The notes: a model not told the origin generated them from the sequence alone. 64,000 nt of DNA from Zestomonas carbonaria (GCF_904061905.1 NZ_CAJFCI010000025.1:50274-114273), one strand, 5' to 3'; shown: positions 9,470 to 22,267, counted from the first letter of the stretch. Translations and numbers: made by a program.

Positions 9470-9670
9470 TGGGTTGTCTCGGGGTTTCTGGTTCCCCGCG
9501 TTCGCGGGGATGACGAGGAGGAAACTCCGGCGTTCAACCGTCATTCCCACGAACGCGGGAATCCACTGAACAATGTAGGAGCGAGACCAGCCGCCCAGAT
9601 AAAACGCTTCGCAGTTTTCCACCCCGCATCACTATGCTTAAAGGATCGCTTGCCAGTATCGAGATTCGCC
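9470..9670. repeat. Inverted pair of CCCGCGTTCGCGGG hairpins between the lipoprotein paralogs
   Basis: Two copies of a short palindrome, CCCCGCGTTCGCGGGGATGA at about 9494-9514 and its inverted partner near 9541-9562, lie between the paralogous lipoprotein genes. The same hairpin family occurs near 17470, 27700, 32790 and 37150. It may act as a transcription terminator. A degenerate GAAAACTGCGAAGCGTTTTATC repeat follows at about 9598-9620. Confidence 0.6.
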
Positions 9671-10099
9671 ATGCGTCCGTTTCTGCTTTCCCTGTTCACC
9701 CTCAGCCTCGCTGCCTGCGCCAGCAGCAGCCTGCCGCCGGCCGATCCGCAGCAGGCGTGGGTCGAGCTGGCCACCCAGCAGCCCAGCCACACCATCTCCG
9801 CCAGCCGCCTGGACGGCCAGCGCCTGAGCGATGGGCGCTTCTTCCAGGTCAGCCCCGGCGCCCATGAACTGGACGTGCGCTTCCAGTACGAACGCATGGG
9901 CGGTGGCGGCGGCATGGAGCCGAGCGGTTCGCCGGGCTCGGTGACCTGCTACCTGCGCGTGCGCTACGACGGCTTCGCCGCCGGCCAGCGCTACCGCCTG
10001 GAAGCCCGCCCGCTGGCGGCCAAGGCCCAGGCCTGGCTGTACGGCGAGCAGCGCCAGGTGCTCGCCCGTGGCGAGGTGCTGCGCTGCGGGCCGTATTGA
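9671..10099 (+). CDS. Hypothetical lipoprotein, paralog of the preceding gene
   Basis: A 142-residue lipoprotein (MRPFLLSLFTLSLAACASS, lipobox LAAC). It shares the AWVEL, GRFFQVSPG and FAAGQRYRLEA landmarks with the 9056 gene but has an added Gly/Met-rich loop (ERMGGGGGMEPSGSPGS) in the middle. Each paralog keeps two cysteines after the lipobox, one in the middle and one in the C-terminal RCG motif, which could form a disulfide. Function is unknown. The start at 9671 is chosen because it begins the signal peptide; the frame is open seven codons upstream. Confidence 0.7.
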   Translation: MRPFLLSLFTLSLAACASSSLPPADPQQAWVELATQQPSHTISASRLDGQRLSDGRFFQVSPGAHELDVRFQYERMGGGGGMEPSGSPGSVTCYLRVRYDGFAAGQRYRLEARPLAAKAQAWLYGEQRQVLARGEVLRCGPY

Positions 10100-10145
10100 T
10101 CCCCTTTGGTGGGCTGAAGCCCATCCTGCCGGCCGCCCCGGATAA

Positions 10146-10577
10146 TCAGCTTTCCAGGGAAGCCTCCAGGGTGATCTCGGCATTGAGCAGCCGGGACACC
10201 GGGCAACCGGTCTTCGCCGCTTCCACCGCGCTTTCGAAGGCGGCGCGGTCGGCGCCGGGGATGTGCGCCTGCAGCGACAGGTGCACGGCGGTGATGGTGA
10301 AGCCGCCTTCGTCCTGTTCCAGGGTCACTTCAGCCTTGGTGTCGATGCGTTCGGCGGTCATCCCGGCCAGCCCCAGTTGCATCGCCAGGGCCATGGAAAA
10401 ACAGCCGGCATGGGCGGCGCCGATCAGTTCCTCGGGGTTGGTGCCCGGCTGGCCCTCGAAACGGGCCCGAAAGCCGTAGGCCGTGTCGCTGAGCACACCG
10501 CTCTCGGTGGACAGGCTGCCCCTGCCGTCCTTGAGCCCACCCTGCCAGTGGGCCGACGCGTGTTTGGTGATTTCCAT
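10146..10577 (-). CDS. osmC: OsmC-family peroxiredoxin
   Basis: A 143-residue OsmC/Ohr-fold protein with the two family cysteines, Cys59 in AAHAGCFSMALA and Cys125 in TGCPVSRLL. These reduce organic hydroperoxides through a thiol-disulfide cycle. The start MEITKHASAHWQGG at 10577 is preceded by a strong GGAGGAG Shine-Dalgarno sequence. OsmC proteins are usually induced by osmotic or stationary-phase stress. The gene stands alone on the minus strand, 88 bp downstream of the luciferase-like gene. Confidence 0.88.
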   Translation of the reverse strand: MEITKHASAHWQGGLKDGRGSLSTESGVLSDTAYGFRARFEGQPGTNPEELIGAAHAGCFSMALAMQLGLAGMTAERIDTKAEVTLEQDEGGFTITAVHLSLQAHIPGADRAAFESAVEAAKTGCPVSRLLNAEITLEASLES

Positions 10578-10665
10578 TACGCTCCTCCTTCTTTCCACGG
10601 GTGTTCAGTTTCAGAAAAGCGCAGAGCAGGCGAGTTCGCACCGGCCATCGGTCACCTGGCCAGCA

Positions 10666-11667
10666 TCAGCCCCGGTGCAGCTCCGCAAGAATCTCGTAGG
10701 AACGCAGCCGATCGGCGAAGTCGTACATGTCGCTGGTGAAGATCAGCTCGTCGGCGTTGGTCTGCTCCAGCAGCACCTCCAGGCGCGCGCGGACCTTCTC
10801 CGGGCCGCCGATCACCGCCAGGCCGAAGAAGTCGCCGACCGCCTGGCGCTCGTGGGGCAGCCACAGGCCTTCCATGCTTTCCACCGGCGGGCGCTGCACC
10901 AGGCTCTGGCCACGGATCAGGGCGAGGATGCGCTGGTAGGCCGAAGTGGCCAGGTATTCGGCGCGTTCGTCGCTGTCGGCGGCGAGCAGCGGCACGCCAA
11001 GCATCACATAGGGCTTGTCGAGCACCGCGGACGGGGTGAAGTGGTTGCGATAGACGCGGATCGCCTCGTGCAGCATGCGTGGCGCGAAGTGCGAGGCGAA
11101 GGCGAACGGCAGGCCCTTCATGCCCGCCAGTTGGGCGCCGAACAGGCTGGAACCGAGAATCCAGATCGGCACCCCGGTGCCCGTGCCAGGCATGGCGATC
11201 ACCCGCTGGTCGGGCGTGCGCGGGCCGAAATAGCGCTGCATTTCCTCGACGTCGGCGGGGAAGTCGTCGGCGCTGCCGGCACGGTCGCGGCGCAGGGCAT
11301 GGGCGGTGTACTGGTCGGCGCCAGGGGCGCGGCCGAGGCCGAGGTCGATGCGGCCGGGATAGAGCGTTTCCAGGGTGCCGAACTGTTCGGCGATCACCAG
11401 CGGCGCGTGGTTGGGCAGCATCACCCCGCCGGCGCCGACGCGGATGGTCGAGGTGCCGGCGGCCAGGTAGCCGATCAGCACGGCGGTGGCGGAGCTGGCG
11501 ATGCCGTCCATGTTGTGGTGCTCGGCCACCCAGAAGCGCGTGTAGCCGAGCCGTTCGACGTGCCGGGCGAGTTCCAGGGAGTTGCGCAGCGCCTGGCCGG
11601 GGCCGCCGTCGGCGCGTATCGGGGCGAGATCGAGGGTGGAGATGCGGATGTCTGACAAGCGGGTCAT
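10666..11667 (-). CDS. LLM-class flavin-dependent oxidoreductase
   Basis: A 333-residue member of the bacterial luciferase-like family, with N-terminal [10 protein letters not shown], the WVAEHHNM segment, [39 protein letters not shown] and a C-terminal EILAELHR. These features match the YhbW/MsnO8-like group that binds FMNH2 in a TIM barrel. The substrate is unknown. The start [10 protein letters not shown] at 11667 aligns with family N-termini and has an AGGAGG-type site just upstream. It may share the minus-strand unit with osmC. Confidence 0.82.
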   Translation of the reverse strand: MTRLSDIRISTLDLAPIRADGGPGQALRNSLELARHVERLGYTRFWVAEHHNMDGIASSATAVLIGYLAAGTSTIRVGAGGVMLPNHAPLVIAEQFGTLETLYPGRIDLGLGRAPGADQYTAHALRRDRAGSADDFPADVEEMQRYFGPRTPDQRVIAMPGTGTGVPIWILGSSLFGAQLAGMKGLPFAFASHFAPRMLHEAIRVYRNHFTPSAVLDKPYVMLGVPLLAADSDERAEYLATSAYQRILALIRGQSLVQRPPVESMEGLWLPHERQAVGDFFGLAVIGGPEKVRARLEVLLEQTNADELIFTSDMYDFADRLRSYEILAELHRG

Positions 11668-11792
11668 GGGGCCTCCTGGGTCGTCTTCCCTATGTGGGGA
11701 CGAAGCGCCGGCAGACAACCCGCGTCCGGGAAAAAGCCTTCACCCGCACTCCGGGAGCGGCCAGGAACCGCTCCCGTGCCGCACCACGGCAC

Positions 11793-12008
11793 TCAGCTCT
11801 CGACGATGCGGAAACCGACCTTGATGGTGACCTGATAGTGCGCCACGGCACCGTTGACGATATGTCCGCGGGTGTCGACGACCTCGAACCATTCCATCAG
11901 CTTGAGGCTTTTCGCCGCCTCGGTCAGGGCGTTGTTGATGGCATCTTCTATGCTGGTCTTCGACGAGCCGACCAGCTCGATCTTCTTGTACGTGTGGTGA
12001 TCGGACAT
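11793..12008 (-). CDS. Dodecin flavin-binding protein
   Basis: A 71-residue protein matching dodecins over its whole length, including KKIELVGSSKTSIEDAINNAL and the conserved Trp40 in LMEWFEV that stacks on the flavin isoalloxazine ring. Dodecins assemble as dodecamers that store or sequester FMN/FAD. A good ribosome site (AAGGAGAA) precedes the ATG. The C-terminal GAVAHYQVTIKVGFRIVES completes the small beta sheet. Confidence 0.9.
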   Translation of the reverse strand: MSDHHTYKKIELVGSSKTSIEDAINNALTEAAKSLKLMEWFEVVDTRGHIVNGAVAHYQVTIKVGFRIVES

Positions 12009-12156
12009 GGCGTGTTCTCCTTGAAGGTGGTGCCCGCGACAACGCGACCCCGGGTGGAGCCAGACAGGAAGCCGCGCCTGAATTTCAGCCTAGTCGCACT
12101 TTCCCGGCTCGGCGCAGTCGGAACCTTCACGGCCACAGAAAGAGGAGGACAACCCG

Positions 12157-12480
12157 ATGACCCTGTTTTCCCGCAAGCAATCCCTGCACGGCCTGGAAGC
12201 CGAGATCCAGAGCCTGCTCGCCAGCCTGGAGCAGCTCAAGGAAGGCGCCAGCGACGAATCGAAGCGTTCGCTGGGGGCCATCCGCCACAACGCCGAACGC
12301 GCCCTGGCGCATTCGCGCCAGTTGCTCGGCGAGGCCTACGACGAGGTGAAGGACAAGACCTACAGGGCCGGCATCGCCACCCGCGACTACAGCCGCGAAC
12401 ACCCGCTGGCCACCGCCGGCCTGGTGCTAGGCGTGGTCGGGCTGCTCGGCTACCTGTACTACAGCAGTCATCGGGACTGA
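12157..12480 (+). CDS. DUF883/YqjD-ElaB-like ribosome-associated membrane-anchor protein
   Basis: A 107-residue protein with an N-terminal amphipathic helix (residues 5-75) and a single C-terminal membrane helix (LATAGLVLGVVGLLGYLYY). This is the layout of YqjD/ElaB/YgaM proteins, tail-anchored in the inner membrane and linked to stationary-phase ribosome hibernation in E. coli. AGAGGAGG lies upstream of the ATG. It diverges from the dodecin gene, and both may be stationary-phase induced, which is inference. Confidence 0.75.
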   Translation: MTLFSRKQSLHGLEAEIQSLLASLEQLKEGASDESKRSLGAIRHNAERALAHSRQLLGEAYDEVKDKTYRAGIATRDYSREHPLATAGLVLGVVGLLGYLYYSSHRD

Positions 12481-12737
12481 GCCGGGCGGGCTCCACGGCG
12501 TGCTGGAAGCCGGCCTCACCGAACGCACCTTGCCGACGGTTTGGCCGGACCATCGGAAGAACGATCCGCGCGAGCGGGCTGCCGCCAATCCCGCAGCCCG
12601 CTGGAGCAGCAAGGGTGGAAAACCGCGAAGCGTTTTCCACCACTCGGCGCTACCTGTCCGCAGCACCCTTGGTGGAACGATGAGGCGCGTTCCACCCTAC
12701 GGCATAACGCATCTCATCCGTACAAGCCGCTCGGGCT
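12481..12737. repeat. Intergenic GGTGGAAAACCGCG/CGTTTTCCACC repeat
   Basis: The convergent gap between the DUF883 gene and trpI holds a repeat at about 12613-12705. It contains GTGGAAAACCGCGAAGCG, TTTTCCACCACTCGG and GAGGCGCGTTCCACCCTACGG. The same repeat family recurs at about 44920-44995. No gene is supported here. Confidence 0.5.
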
Positions 12738-13637
12738 TCACTCACGGCCAGCCCCCGCCAACTCCCGCATCAGCCATCGCGCCAGCCGCTCGGCACGTCC
12801 GTCGCGGCTACGCTCGGGCACCCACAGGGCCAGGCGGGCGGGGGTTTCGACGAAGCCCCAGGGCGCCAGCAGGCGACCCGCTTGCAGGTCGTCGGCCACC
12901 AGCGGCTCCGGGGCGATGGCCACGCCGAGGCCGGCGACCGCCGCTTCCAGCAGGTAGTAGAGGTGCTCGAAGCCCTGGCCGAGCTGCAGGCTGGCCGGGT
13001 CCAGGCCGTTGCCGCGCACCCATTGCGGCCAGGCTTGCGGGCGCGAGGCGGTGTGCAGCAACGGTTCGCTGAGCAGGATCGAGGCCGGCGCGTGGCGCAG
13101 TTCGGCGGCGCGCGCATGGCGCGGGCTGAACACCGGGCCGATGCGTTCCACACCGAGTTCGTGAACCTGCATGTCCGCCGGCCAGGGCGGCTCGGCGAAC
13201 CACAGGGTCGCATCCAGCCCGGCGCGGCGTGGGTCGAGGTCGCCCTCGCTGGCGGAGAGTTGCAGGCGCAGGTCGGGCAGGTCGCGGTTGAGCCTGTCCA
13301 GGCGCGGGATGAACCAGCGCGCCAGCAGGCTGCCCGGGCAGCCAAGCACGAATGGCGCGTCGGCGCGGCCCTGCCTGAGTTCCGCGCAGACCGTGCGCAG
13401 CCGCTCGAAGGCCTCGCCGCTGGCATCGCGCAGGCGCTGGCCGGCATCGGTGAGTTTTACGCCGCGTCCGTCCTTGTCGAACAGGTTCACCCCGAGGTGT
13501 TCCTCCAGGGCACGGATCTGCCGGCTCACCGCGCCGTGGGTGACGTGCAGCTCCCCGGCGGCCTTGCTGATGCTGAGTAACCGGGCGGCGGCCTCGAAGG
13601 CGCGCAGGGCGTTCAGCGGGGGGAGATCGTGGGCCAT
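12738..13637 (-). CDS. trpI: LysR-type activator of trpBA (TrpI)
   Basis: A 299-residue LysR-family regulator with an N-terminal winged HTH ([38 protein letters not shown]) and a C-terminal effector domain. It is divergent from trpB, the genus-typical arrangement in which TrpI activates trpBA in response to indoleglycerol phosphate. Length and N-terminal [16 protein letters not shown] agree with pseudomonad TrpI. The effector domain includes [15 protein letters not shown] and [22 protein letters not shown]. It probably represses itself as well, as known for the family member in P. aeruginosa. Confidence 0.9.
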   Translation of the reverse strand: MAHDLPPLNALRAFEAAARLLSISKAAGELHVTHGAVSRQIRALEEHLGVNLFDKDGRGVKLTDAGQRLRDASGEAFERLRTVCAELRQGRADAPFVLGCPGSLLARWFIPRLDRLNRDLPDLRLQLSASEGDLDPRRAGLDATLWFAEPPWPADMQVHELGVERIGPVFSPRHARAAELRHAPASILLSEPLLHTASRPQAWPQWVRGNGLDPASLQLGQGFEHLYYLLEAAVAGLGVAIAPEPLVADDLQAGRLLAPWGFVETPARLALWVPERSRDGRAERLARWLMRELAGAGRE

Positions 13638-15810
<2,173 letters not shown>

Positions 15811-16039
15811 CCGCAGGATGCCTGTGGGGTGGGCCGGGCAGCTCTCCGCTTCCGCCCACCCTACGCTTTCGCCTCACGTCGAGCGGCACCATGCCGGTGG
15901 TCAGACGGATGACCATAAGCGATTGACAAGCCCACCCTGCCTTGCAGAACCTGACGCACACGTGCAGCTTGCCAGGTGATTTCCATGCCGGACCCGGCCT
16001 GCGCCCCGCGCATCGCGCGCTCGTCTGGCAGGATTCTTC
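15811..16039. repeat. trpA downstream spacer with a GGTGGGC/GCCCACC repeat
   Basis: An imperfect palindrome with GGGTGGGCCGGGCAGC and GCCCACCCTACG arms occupies about 15825-15865. A related copy in the opposite orientation is found near 37991-38032 beside tsaC. No gene is supported between trpA and the GGDEF gene. Confidence 0.5.
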
Positions 16040-17452
<1,413 letters not shown>

Positions 17453-17506
17453 GCGCGCGTTGTTTTCTGGGTCCCCGCGAACGCGGGGGTCCAGAAACAA
17501 GCGCCA
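17453..17506. terminator. Bidirectional hairpin between convergent GGDEF and TRAP genes
   Basis: A near-perfect hairpin, GGGTCCCCGCGAACGCGGGG within about 17468-17490, sits between convergent stop codons and is flanked by TTTTCTGG and AGAAACA. It belongs to the CCCGCGTTCGCGGG family and could terminate both transcripts. Confidence 0.5.
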
Positions 17507-18880
17507 TCAACCATACACCTGGCTCGGCAACCAGGTGATCAGCGACGGCCAGAAGTAGGCGATCACCAGCATCAGCAACTGGATGCAGATGAACGGGACC
17601 ACCCCGCGATACATGGTGCCGGTGGACACCGTGCGGGGCGTGACGCCGCGCAGGTAGAACAGCGAGAAGCCGAGCGGCGGGGTGAGGAAGGAGGTCTGCA
17701 GGTTCAGCGCGATCATCACCCCCAGCCACACCGGGTCCAGCCCCATGGCCAGCAGGATCGGGCCGATGATCGGCACCACGACGAAGATGATCTCGATGAA
17801 GTCGAGGATGAAGCCGAGCAGGAAGATCACCAGCATCACCACGAAGAAAGCACCGACCACGCCGCCGGGGAGGGAGTGGAAGACTTCCTCGATCAGCCCT
17901 TCGCCGCCGAAGCCACGGAACACCAGGGAGAACAGCGAGGCGCCGATCAGGATCAGGAACACCATGCAGGTGATGTCCGTGGTGCCGTGGGTGACGTCGC
18001 GCAACTGCTTCAGGTTCAGTTGCCCCTTGGCCAGCGCCAGCAGCGTGGCGCCGACCGCGCCGATGGCGGCGGCCTCGGTGGGCGTGGCGTAGCCGAGGAG
18101 GATCGAGCCGAGCACCGCGACGATCAGCCCCAGCGGCGGCACCAGGGCGCCGAGCAGCTTGCCCCATTCCACCTGGCCCAGCTCTTCCTTGGGGATGGCC
18201 GGCATCTTCTGCGGCTGCACGAAGGTGACGATGATCAGATAGATGATGTACAGGCCGACCAGCAGCAGGCCGGGCAACAGCGCGCCGATGAACAGGTCGC
18301 CGACCGACACGGTCTTCGGCGAGAAGATGCCCATCTTCAACTGCGCCTGCTGGTAGGCGGTGGACATCACGTCGCCGAGCAGCACCAGCACGATCGACGG
18401 CGGGATGATCTGCCCGAGGGTGCCGGTAGCGGCCAGGGTGCCGGTGGCCACCGCCGGGTCGTAGCCGCGCCGCAGCAGGGTCGGCAGGGCCAGCAGGCCC
18501 ATGGTCACCACCGTGGCGCCGACGATCCCGGTGCTCGCGGCGAGCAGCGCGCCGACCAGGCACACCGAGATCACCAGGCCGCCGCGCAGCCGGCCGAACA
18601 GCCGCGACATGGACTCCAGCAGGTCCTCGGCGATCTTCGATTTCTCCAGCATCACGCCCATGAACACGAACAGCGGCACGGCCAGCATGGTCTGGTTGTT
18701 CATGATGCCGAACAGCCGGTTGGGCACGGCGCTGAGGTAGCTGGCGTCGAAGGTCCCGGTGAGGATGCCGATACCAGCGAACAGCAGGGAAACGCCGCCC
18801 AGGGTGAAGGCCACCGGATAACCGGCCATCAGCGTCAGGCAGATGCAGACGAACAGCAGGATCGCCATGAACTCAGCCAT
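17507..18880 (-). CDS. dctM: TRAP transporter large permease (DctM)
   Basis: A 457-residue integral membrane protein with about twelve hydrophobic helices, the DctM large subunit of a tripartite ATP-independent periplasmic transporter. It contains family blocks such as ASTGIVGATVVTMGLLALPTLL, GTLGQIIPPSIVLVLLGDVM and NLQTSFLTPPLGFSLFYLRG. It uses a sodium or proton gradient to import an organic acid delivered by the binding protein. Its start overlaps the small permease stop by 8 bp. The binding protein is encoded divergently 316 bp beyond the small permease gene. Confidence 0.92.
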   Translation of the reverse strand: MAEFMAILLFVCICLTLMAGYPVAFTLGGVSLLFAGIGILTGTFDASYLSAVPNRLFGIMNNQTMLAVPLFVFMGVMLEKSKIAEDLLESMSRLFGRLRGGLVISVCLVGALLAASTGIVGATVVTMGLLALPTLLRRGYDPAVATGTLAATGTLGQIIPPSIVLVLLGDVMSTAYQQAQLKMGIFSPKTVSVGDLFIGALLPGLLLVGLYIIYLIIVTFVQPQKMPAIPKEELGQVEWGKLLGALVPPLGLIVAVLGSILLGYATPTEAAAIGAVGATLLALAKGQLNLKQLRDVTHGTTDITCMVFLILIGASLFSLVFRGFGGEGLIEEVFHSLPGGVVGAFFVVMLVIFLLGFILDFIEIIFVVVPIIGPILLAMGLDPVWLGVMIALNLQTSFLTPPLGFSLFYLRGVTPRTVSTGTMYRGVVPFICIQLLMLVIAYFWPSLITWLPSQVYG

Positions 18881-19412
18881 GCTTCACCTCCGGCAGCCGC
18901 CCGGCCATCAGGAAGCCGGCCTTGATCAGTTCGGAGATGCCTTGCAGGAGCAGGCTGACGACCAGCACCAAGATGATGCTCTTCTGCAGGTAGACGTATT
19001 TCAGCCCGCCCGTTTCGCTGGACACCTCCCGCGTGGCCCAGGAGTTGGCCACGTAGTCCCAACTGCTCCAGCCGAGGAACAGGCACACCGGGATGAGGAA
19101 CAGCAGGGTGCCGAGCACCTCCACCAGCGCCTGGCGGCGACCGCTGAAACGCTGGTGGAAGATGTCCACCCGCACGTGGGCGTTGCGTTGCAGGGCCCAG
19201 GCGGCGGCGCCCATGAACACCAGGGCGTGGGCGTACATCACCGACTCCTGCAGGGCGATGGCGCCGATGCCGAAACCGTAGCGCATCACCACCACCGCCG
19301 CGGTGGCCATGACCATGAACAGGGTGAGCCAGGCGCAGAGCCGGCCGAAATACGCGTTCAGCGCATCGATGGCCCGGCTCAGCCGCAGCAAGGCGGGAGG
19401 GGAGTCCGACAT
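18873..19412 (-). CDS. dctQ: TRAP transporter small permease (DctQ)
   Basis: A 179-residue protein with four membrane helices and family signatures (VVMRYGFGIGAIALQESVMYAHALVFMGAAAWALQRNAHVRVDIFHQRF). The ATG at 19412 gives a normal DctQ length; the frame extends to 19490 but the extra 26 residues have no membrane or family character. It is co-transcribed with dctM and pairs with it to form the membrane unit. Confidence 0.9.
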   Translation of the reverse strand: MSDSPPALLRLSRAIDALNAYFGRLCAWLTLFMVMATAAVVVMRYGFGIGAIALQESVMYAHALVFMGAAAWALQRNAHVRVDIFHQRFSGRRQALVEVLGTLLFLIPVCLFLGWSSWDYVANSWATREVSSETGGLKYVYLQKSIILVLVVSLLLQGISELIKAGFLMAGRLPEVKHG

Positions 19413-19728
19413 GGGGCAGATCCTTTTGTTGTGATTATTGGCAGGTCGCAGGCGCGATTCTGACCAGCAACGCTCTGCAGCCGCAATCAACCTACGACTT
19501 TAGTTGTAGCGACTAACCTAGACGGGGCAAATCGGGTTATCCCTTAGAATCCGTCCATGATCGTGCGGGCTGGAGATAAACGGTGGCGAACATGGCCGAG
19601 GAACCTTCGGGTTCATGGCTGTAAACGAGCATTCCGAGACCTGTTTCAACGCCGTCCAGCCGACACGCAGCAGATCATGGACAGGTTCTTATGCGCTATC
19701 CGACAACAACAACAAAAGGAGCACCCCC
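19413..19728. promoter_or_regulatory. Divergent control region of the TRAP operon with an 18-bp near-palindrome
   Basis: The 316-bp gap between dctQ and dctP carries an imperfect dyad CTACGACTTTAGTTGTAG at 19492-19509, in which 7 of 8 bases match between half-sites. It lies about 80 bp from dctQ and 220 bp from dctP and is a reasonable operator. No regulator gene lies beside it. Small open frames in this gap look non-coding. Confidence 0.4.
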
Positions 19729-20832
19729 ATGAAACGTCGAGACATTCTCGCCGCGGCCGGCGTGGGCCTTGCAGCCACCGCCCTCGCCGGCTGCAAGGAT
19801 GAAAAACAGGCCGCCAGCGGCCAGCCGGAAGGCACCGCCAAGGCCCAGACCTTCTCCTGGAAGATGGTCACCTCCTGGCCGAAGAACTTCCCCGGCGTCG
19901 GCGTCGGTGCCGAGCGCTTCGCCAGGCTGGTCAACGAGATGAGCGCCGGCCGCCTGAAGGTCAAGGTGTATGCCGCCGGCGAACTGGTCCCGGCCCTCGA
20001 AGTATTCGACGCGGTCTCGCGCGGCACCGCCGAGATGGGCCACGGCGCGCCCTACTACTGGAAGGGCAAGGTGCCGGCGGCGCAATTCTTCTGCGCCCTG
20101 CCGTTCGGCCCGAACGCCCAGGAAATGAACGCCTGGCTGCACTACGGCGGCGGCATGCAGCTCTGGGAGGAGGCCTACAAGCCGTTCAACGTCGTGCCGT
20201 TCGCCTGCGGCGCCACCGGCGTGCAGACCGCCGGCTGGTTCAACAAGGAAATCAACTCGGTCGACGACTTCAAGGGCCTGAAGATGCGTACCCCGGGCCT
20301 CGGCGGCGAAGTGCTGACCAAGATGGGCGGCACCGTGGTCAACCTGCCGGCCGGGGAAATCTTCACCGCCCTGCAGACCGGCGCCATCGACGCCACCGAA
20401 TGGATCGGCCCCTACAACGACCTCGCCCTCGGCCTGCACAAGGCTTCCAAGTACTACTACACGCCGGGCTGGCAGGAGCCCAACGTGACCTTCGAACTGA
20501 CCGTCCACCAGAAGGCCTGGGACAGCCTGCCGGACGACCTCAAGGCGATCGTCCGCGCCGCCGCCCGCGACGTGAACGGCGATATGCTCGACGACTACAA
20601 CGCGCGCAACATGGAAGCGATGGAGAAGCTAAAGAGCGAGGGCGTCGACGTGCGCCGGCTGCCCGACGCGGTGCTCGATCGCCTGCGCGAAGTGGCCGCC
20701 GAAGTGGTCGAGACCAGCGCCGCGGCCGACCCGATGGCCAACAAGGTCTGGCAGCAGCAGAAGGCCTACCTGGCCCGCATGCGCGCCTACGCCGAGGAAA
20801 ACGAGAAGCTGATCTACAACATCCGCGCCTGA
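19729..20832 (+). CDS. dctP: TRAP transporter substrate-binding protein (DctP)
   Basis: A 367-residue periplasmic binding protein. The N-terminus MKRRDILAAAGVGLAATALAGC has a twin-arginine-like pair and a lipobox (LAGC), so it may be a Tat-exported lipoprotein. The DctP domain shows FSWKMVTSWPKNFPGVG, the arginine segment LKMRTPGLGGEVLTKMG and GAIDATEWIGPYNDLALGL. This subgroup (TakP-like) binds alpha-keto or hydroxy acids; the substrate here is not known. AAAAGGAG precedes the ATG. Divergence from dctQM is less common than a single dctPQM operon. Confidence 0.9.
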   Translation: MKRRDILAAAGVGLAATALAGCKDEKQAASGQPEGTAKAQTFSWKMVTSWPKNFPGVGVGAERFARLVNEMSAGRLKVKVYAAGELVPALEVFDAVSRGTAEMGHGAPYYWKGKVPAAQFFCALPFGPNAQEMNAWLHYGGGMQLWEEAYKPFNVVPFACGATGVQTAGWFNKEINSVDDFKGLKMRTPGLGGEVLTKMGGTVVNLPAGEIFTALQTGAIDATEWIGPYNDLALGLHKASKYYYTPGWQEPNVTFELTVHQKAWDSLPDDLKAIVRAAARDVNGDMLDDYNARNMEAMEKLKSEGVDVRRLPDAVLDRLREVAAEVVETSAAADPMANKVWQQQKAYLARMRAYAEENEKLIYNIRA

Positions 20833-20895
20833 ACCCCGCGCCGGCCATGGGCTGGCGCGCACCGCGCGGCGTGACACGTCATCGGAGCCAAGCCC

Positions 20896-21639
20896 ATGAG
20901 CCGAACCCTCCTGATAACCGGCGCCAGTCGCGGCATCGGCCGCGCCACCGCCTTGCTGGCCGCCGCGCGCGGCTGGGCGGTGGGCGTCAACTACCGTAAC
21001 GACCAGGCCGCGGCGGACGCCGTGGTCGCCGAGATCGCCCAGGCCGGCGGCAGCGCCATCACCTTGCAGGGCGACGTCAGTATCGAAGCCGACGTGCTGC
21101 GTATTTTCGAGGAAGCGGAAGCGCTCGGCCCATTGCGCGGGCTGGTGGTCAACGCCGGTATCGTCGCACCGCCGCTGCCGCTCATGGACATGTCCGGCGA
21201 ACGGCTGGAGCGGATGTTCCGGGTCAACGTGCTGGGCAGCTACCTGACCGCCCGCGAAGGCGCCCGGCGCATGGCGAAGAGCCGGGGCGGGCAGGGCGGG
21301 GCGATGGTCGTGGTGTCGTCGGTGGCGGCCAGCCTGGGCGCGCCTTTCGAATACGTCGACTACGCCGGCGCCAAGGGCGCGCTGGACGTGCTGACCCGGG
21401 GCCTGGCCAAGGAGCTGGGCGGCGAGGGCGTGCGGGTCAACGCCGTGCGACCGGGACTGATCGACACCGAGATCCACGCCAGCGGCGGCCAGCCGGACCG
21501 CGCCGAACGCCTCGGCAAGACCACCCCACTGGGCCGCGCCGGACGCGCCGAGGAAGTCGCCGAAGCGATCCTCTGGCTGCTCGATGACAAGGCCTCGTAC
21601 ACCACCGGGGCGCTGGTCGATATTGCTGGCGGCCGCTGA
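20896..21639 (+). CDS. SDR-family NAD(P)-dependent oxidoreductase
   Basis: A 247-residue classical short-chain dehydrogenase. The cofactor motif TGASRGIG is at residues 8-15, NAG near 90, the catalytic serine in VVSSVAAS, and the catalytic YAGAK near 155. It resembles FabG-like reductases but is not clustered with fatty-acid genes. It lies 63 bp after dctP on the same strand and may act on the imported substrate, which is inference from position. Confidence 0.85.
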   Translation: MSRTLLITGASRGIGRATALLAAARGWAVGVNYRNDQAAADAVVAEIAQAGGSAITLQGDVSIEADVLRIFEEAEALGPLRGLVVNAGIVAPPLPLMDMSGERLERMFRVNVLGSYLTAREGARRMAKSRGGQGGAMVVVSSVAASLGAPFEYVDYAGAKGALDVLTRGLAKELGGEGVRVNAVRPGLIDTEIHASGGQPDRAERLGKTTPLGRAGRAEEVAEAILWLLDDKASYTTGALVDIAGGR

Positions 21640-21898
21640 ACGCCGCTCCCCGTAGGGTGGGCTTTCGTTCGGGGGTAAGTTCGGGGACTGGGCGCAGCCG
21701 CGTTCCCTCACCCTAACCCTCTCCCAGGGGGAGAGGGGACTGTTCGGTGTGGTTTGGTAGTTTGGCGTTCGAGCTTTGCTTCCGAGCAGCCGGAAAGATT
21801 TGGCACAGCACGATACCTGACCGACACCACGGAGTAGCTCCCTCCCCCCCGGGAGAGGGCTGGGGTGAGGGGCGGACCCAACAACCAGCACCCACCCC
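21640..21898. repeat. BIME-like inverted repeat pair
   Basis: Inverted copies of the CCCTCACCCTAACCCTCTCCC family lie at about 21704-21738 and 21841-21881, with about 100 bp of unique spacer. They lie between convergent SDR and dioxygenase-like genes. No coding potential is seen. Confidence 0.6.
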
Positions 21899-22267
21899 CT
21901 ACACGTCATACTCCACCGCCCCATCCGACAGGCAGGACAGATCCAGCGGCCGCATCGCGCCCATCCACATGGGATAGTCGCGGTGGTCGCGCAGGTCGCT
22001 GCCGGTGATGGGGTGCACCAGCACCACCAGGCCGTTGCGGTGCAGCGCCAGCCAGGGAACCAGCTCGCCGAACAATTCCGGCTTGAAGGCCAGTTGGCAG
22101 CTCCAGTCGGGGTGCGGGCCGACGGACTTTTCGTGGACGCGGCCCATCTTCAGCGGAAAGCGCCGGGCCGCTTCCTCGCAGAGCGCGCGAGCCTGGTCGA
22201 TGGTGTCCGCATCGAAGTAGACATGGGCGTGGAAGCCCTTGATCCGGGGAGTGGGGGTCAGGTTCAT
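21899..22267 (-). CDS. DOPA 4,5-dioxygenase-family small protein
   Basis: A 122-residue protein with the family landmarks IKGFHAHVYFDADT, VGPHPDWSCQLAF and WLALHRNGLVVLVHPITGSDLRDH. The repeated histidines are the likely metal ligands. Members act on catecholic rings or remain uncharacterised; the substrate here is unknown. Its ATG overlaps the stop of the upstream LysR gene by 4 bp, so both are made from one transcript and its expression follows that of the choline-sulfate regulator. As I recall, PAO1 has a similar small gene between betC and trpA. Confidence 0.75.
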   Translation of the reverse strand: MNLTPTPRIKGFHAHVYFDADTIDQARALCEEAARRFPLKMGRVHEKSVGPHPDWSCQLAFKPELFGELVPWLALHRNGLVVLVHPITGSDLRDHRDYPMWMGAMRPLDLSCLSDGAVEYDV

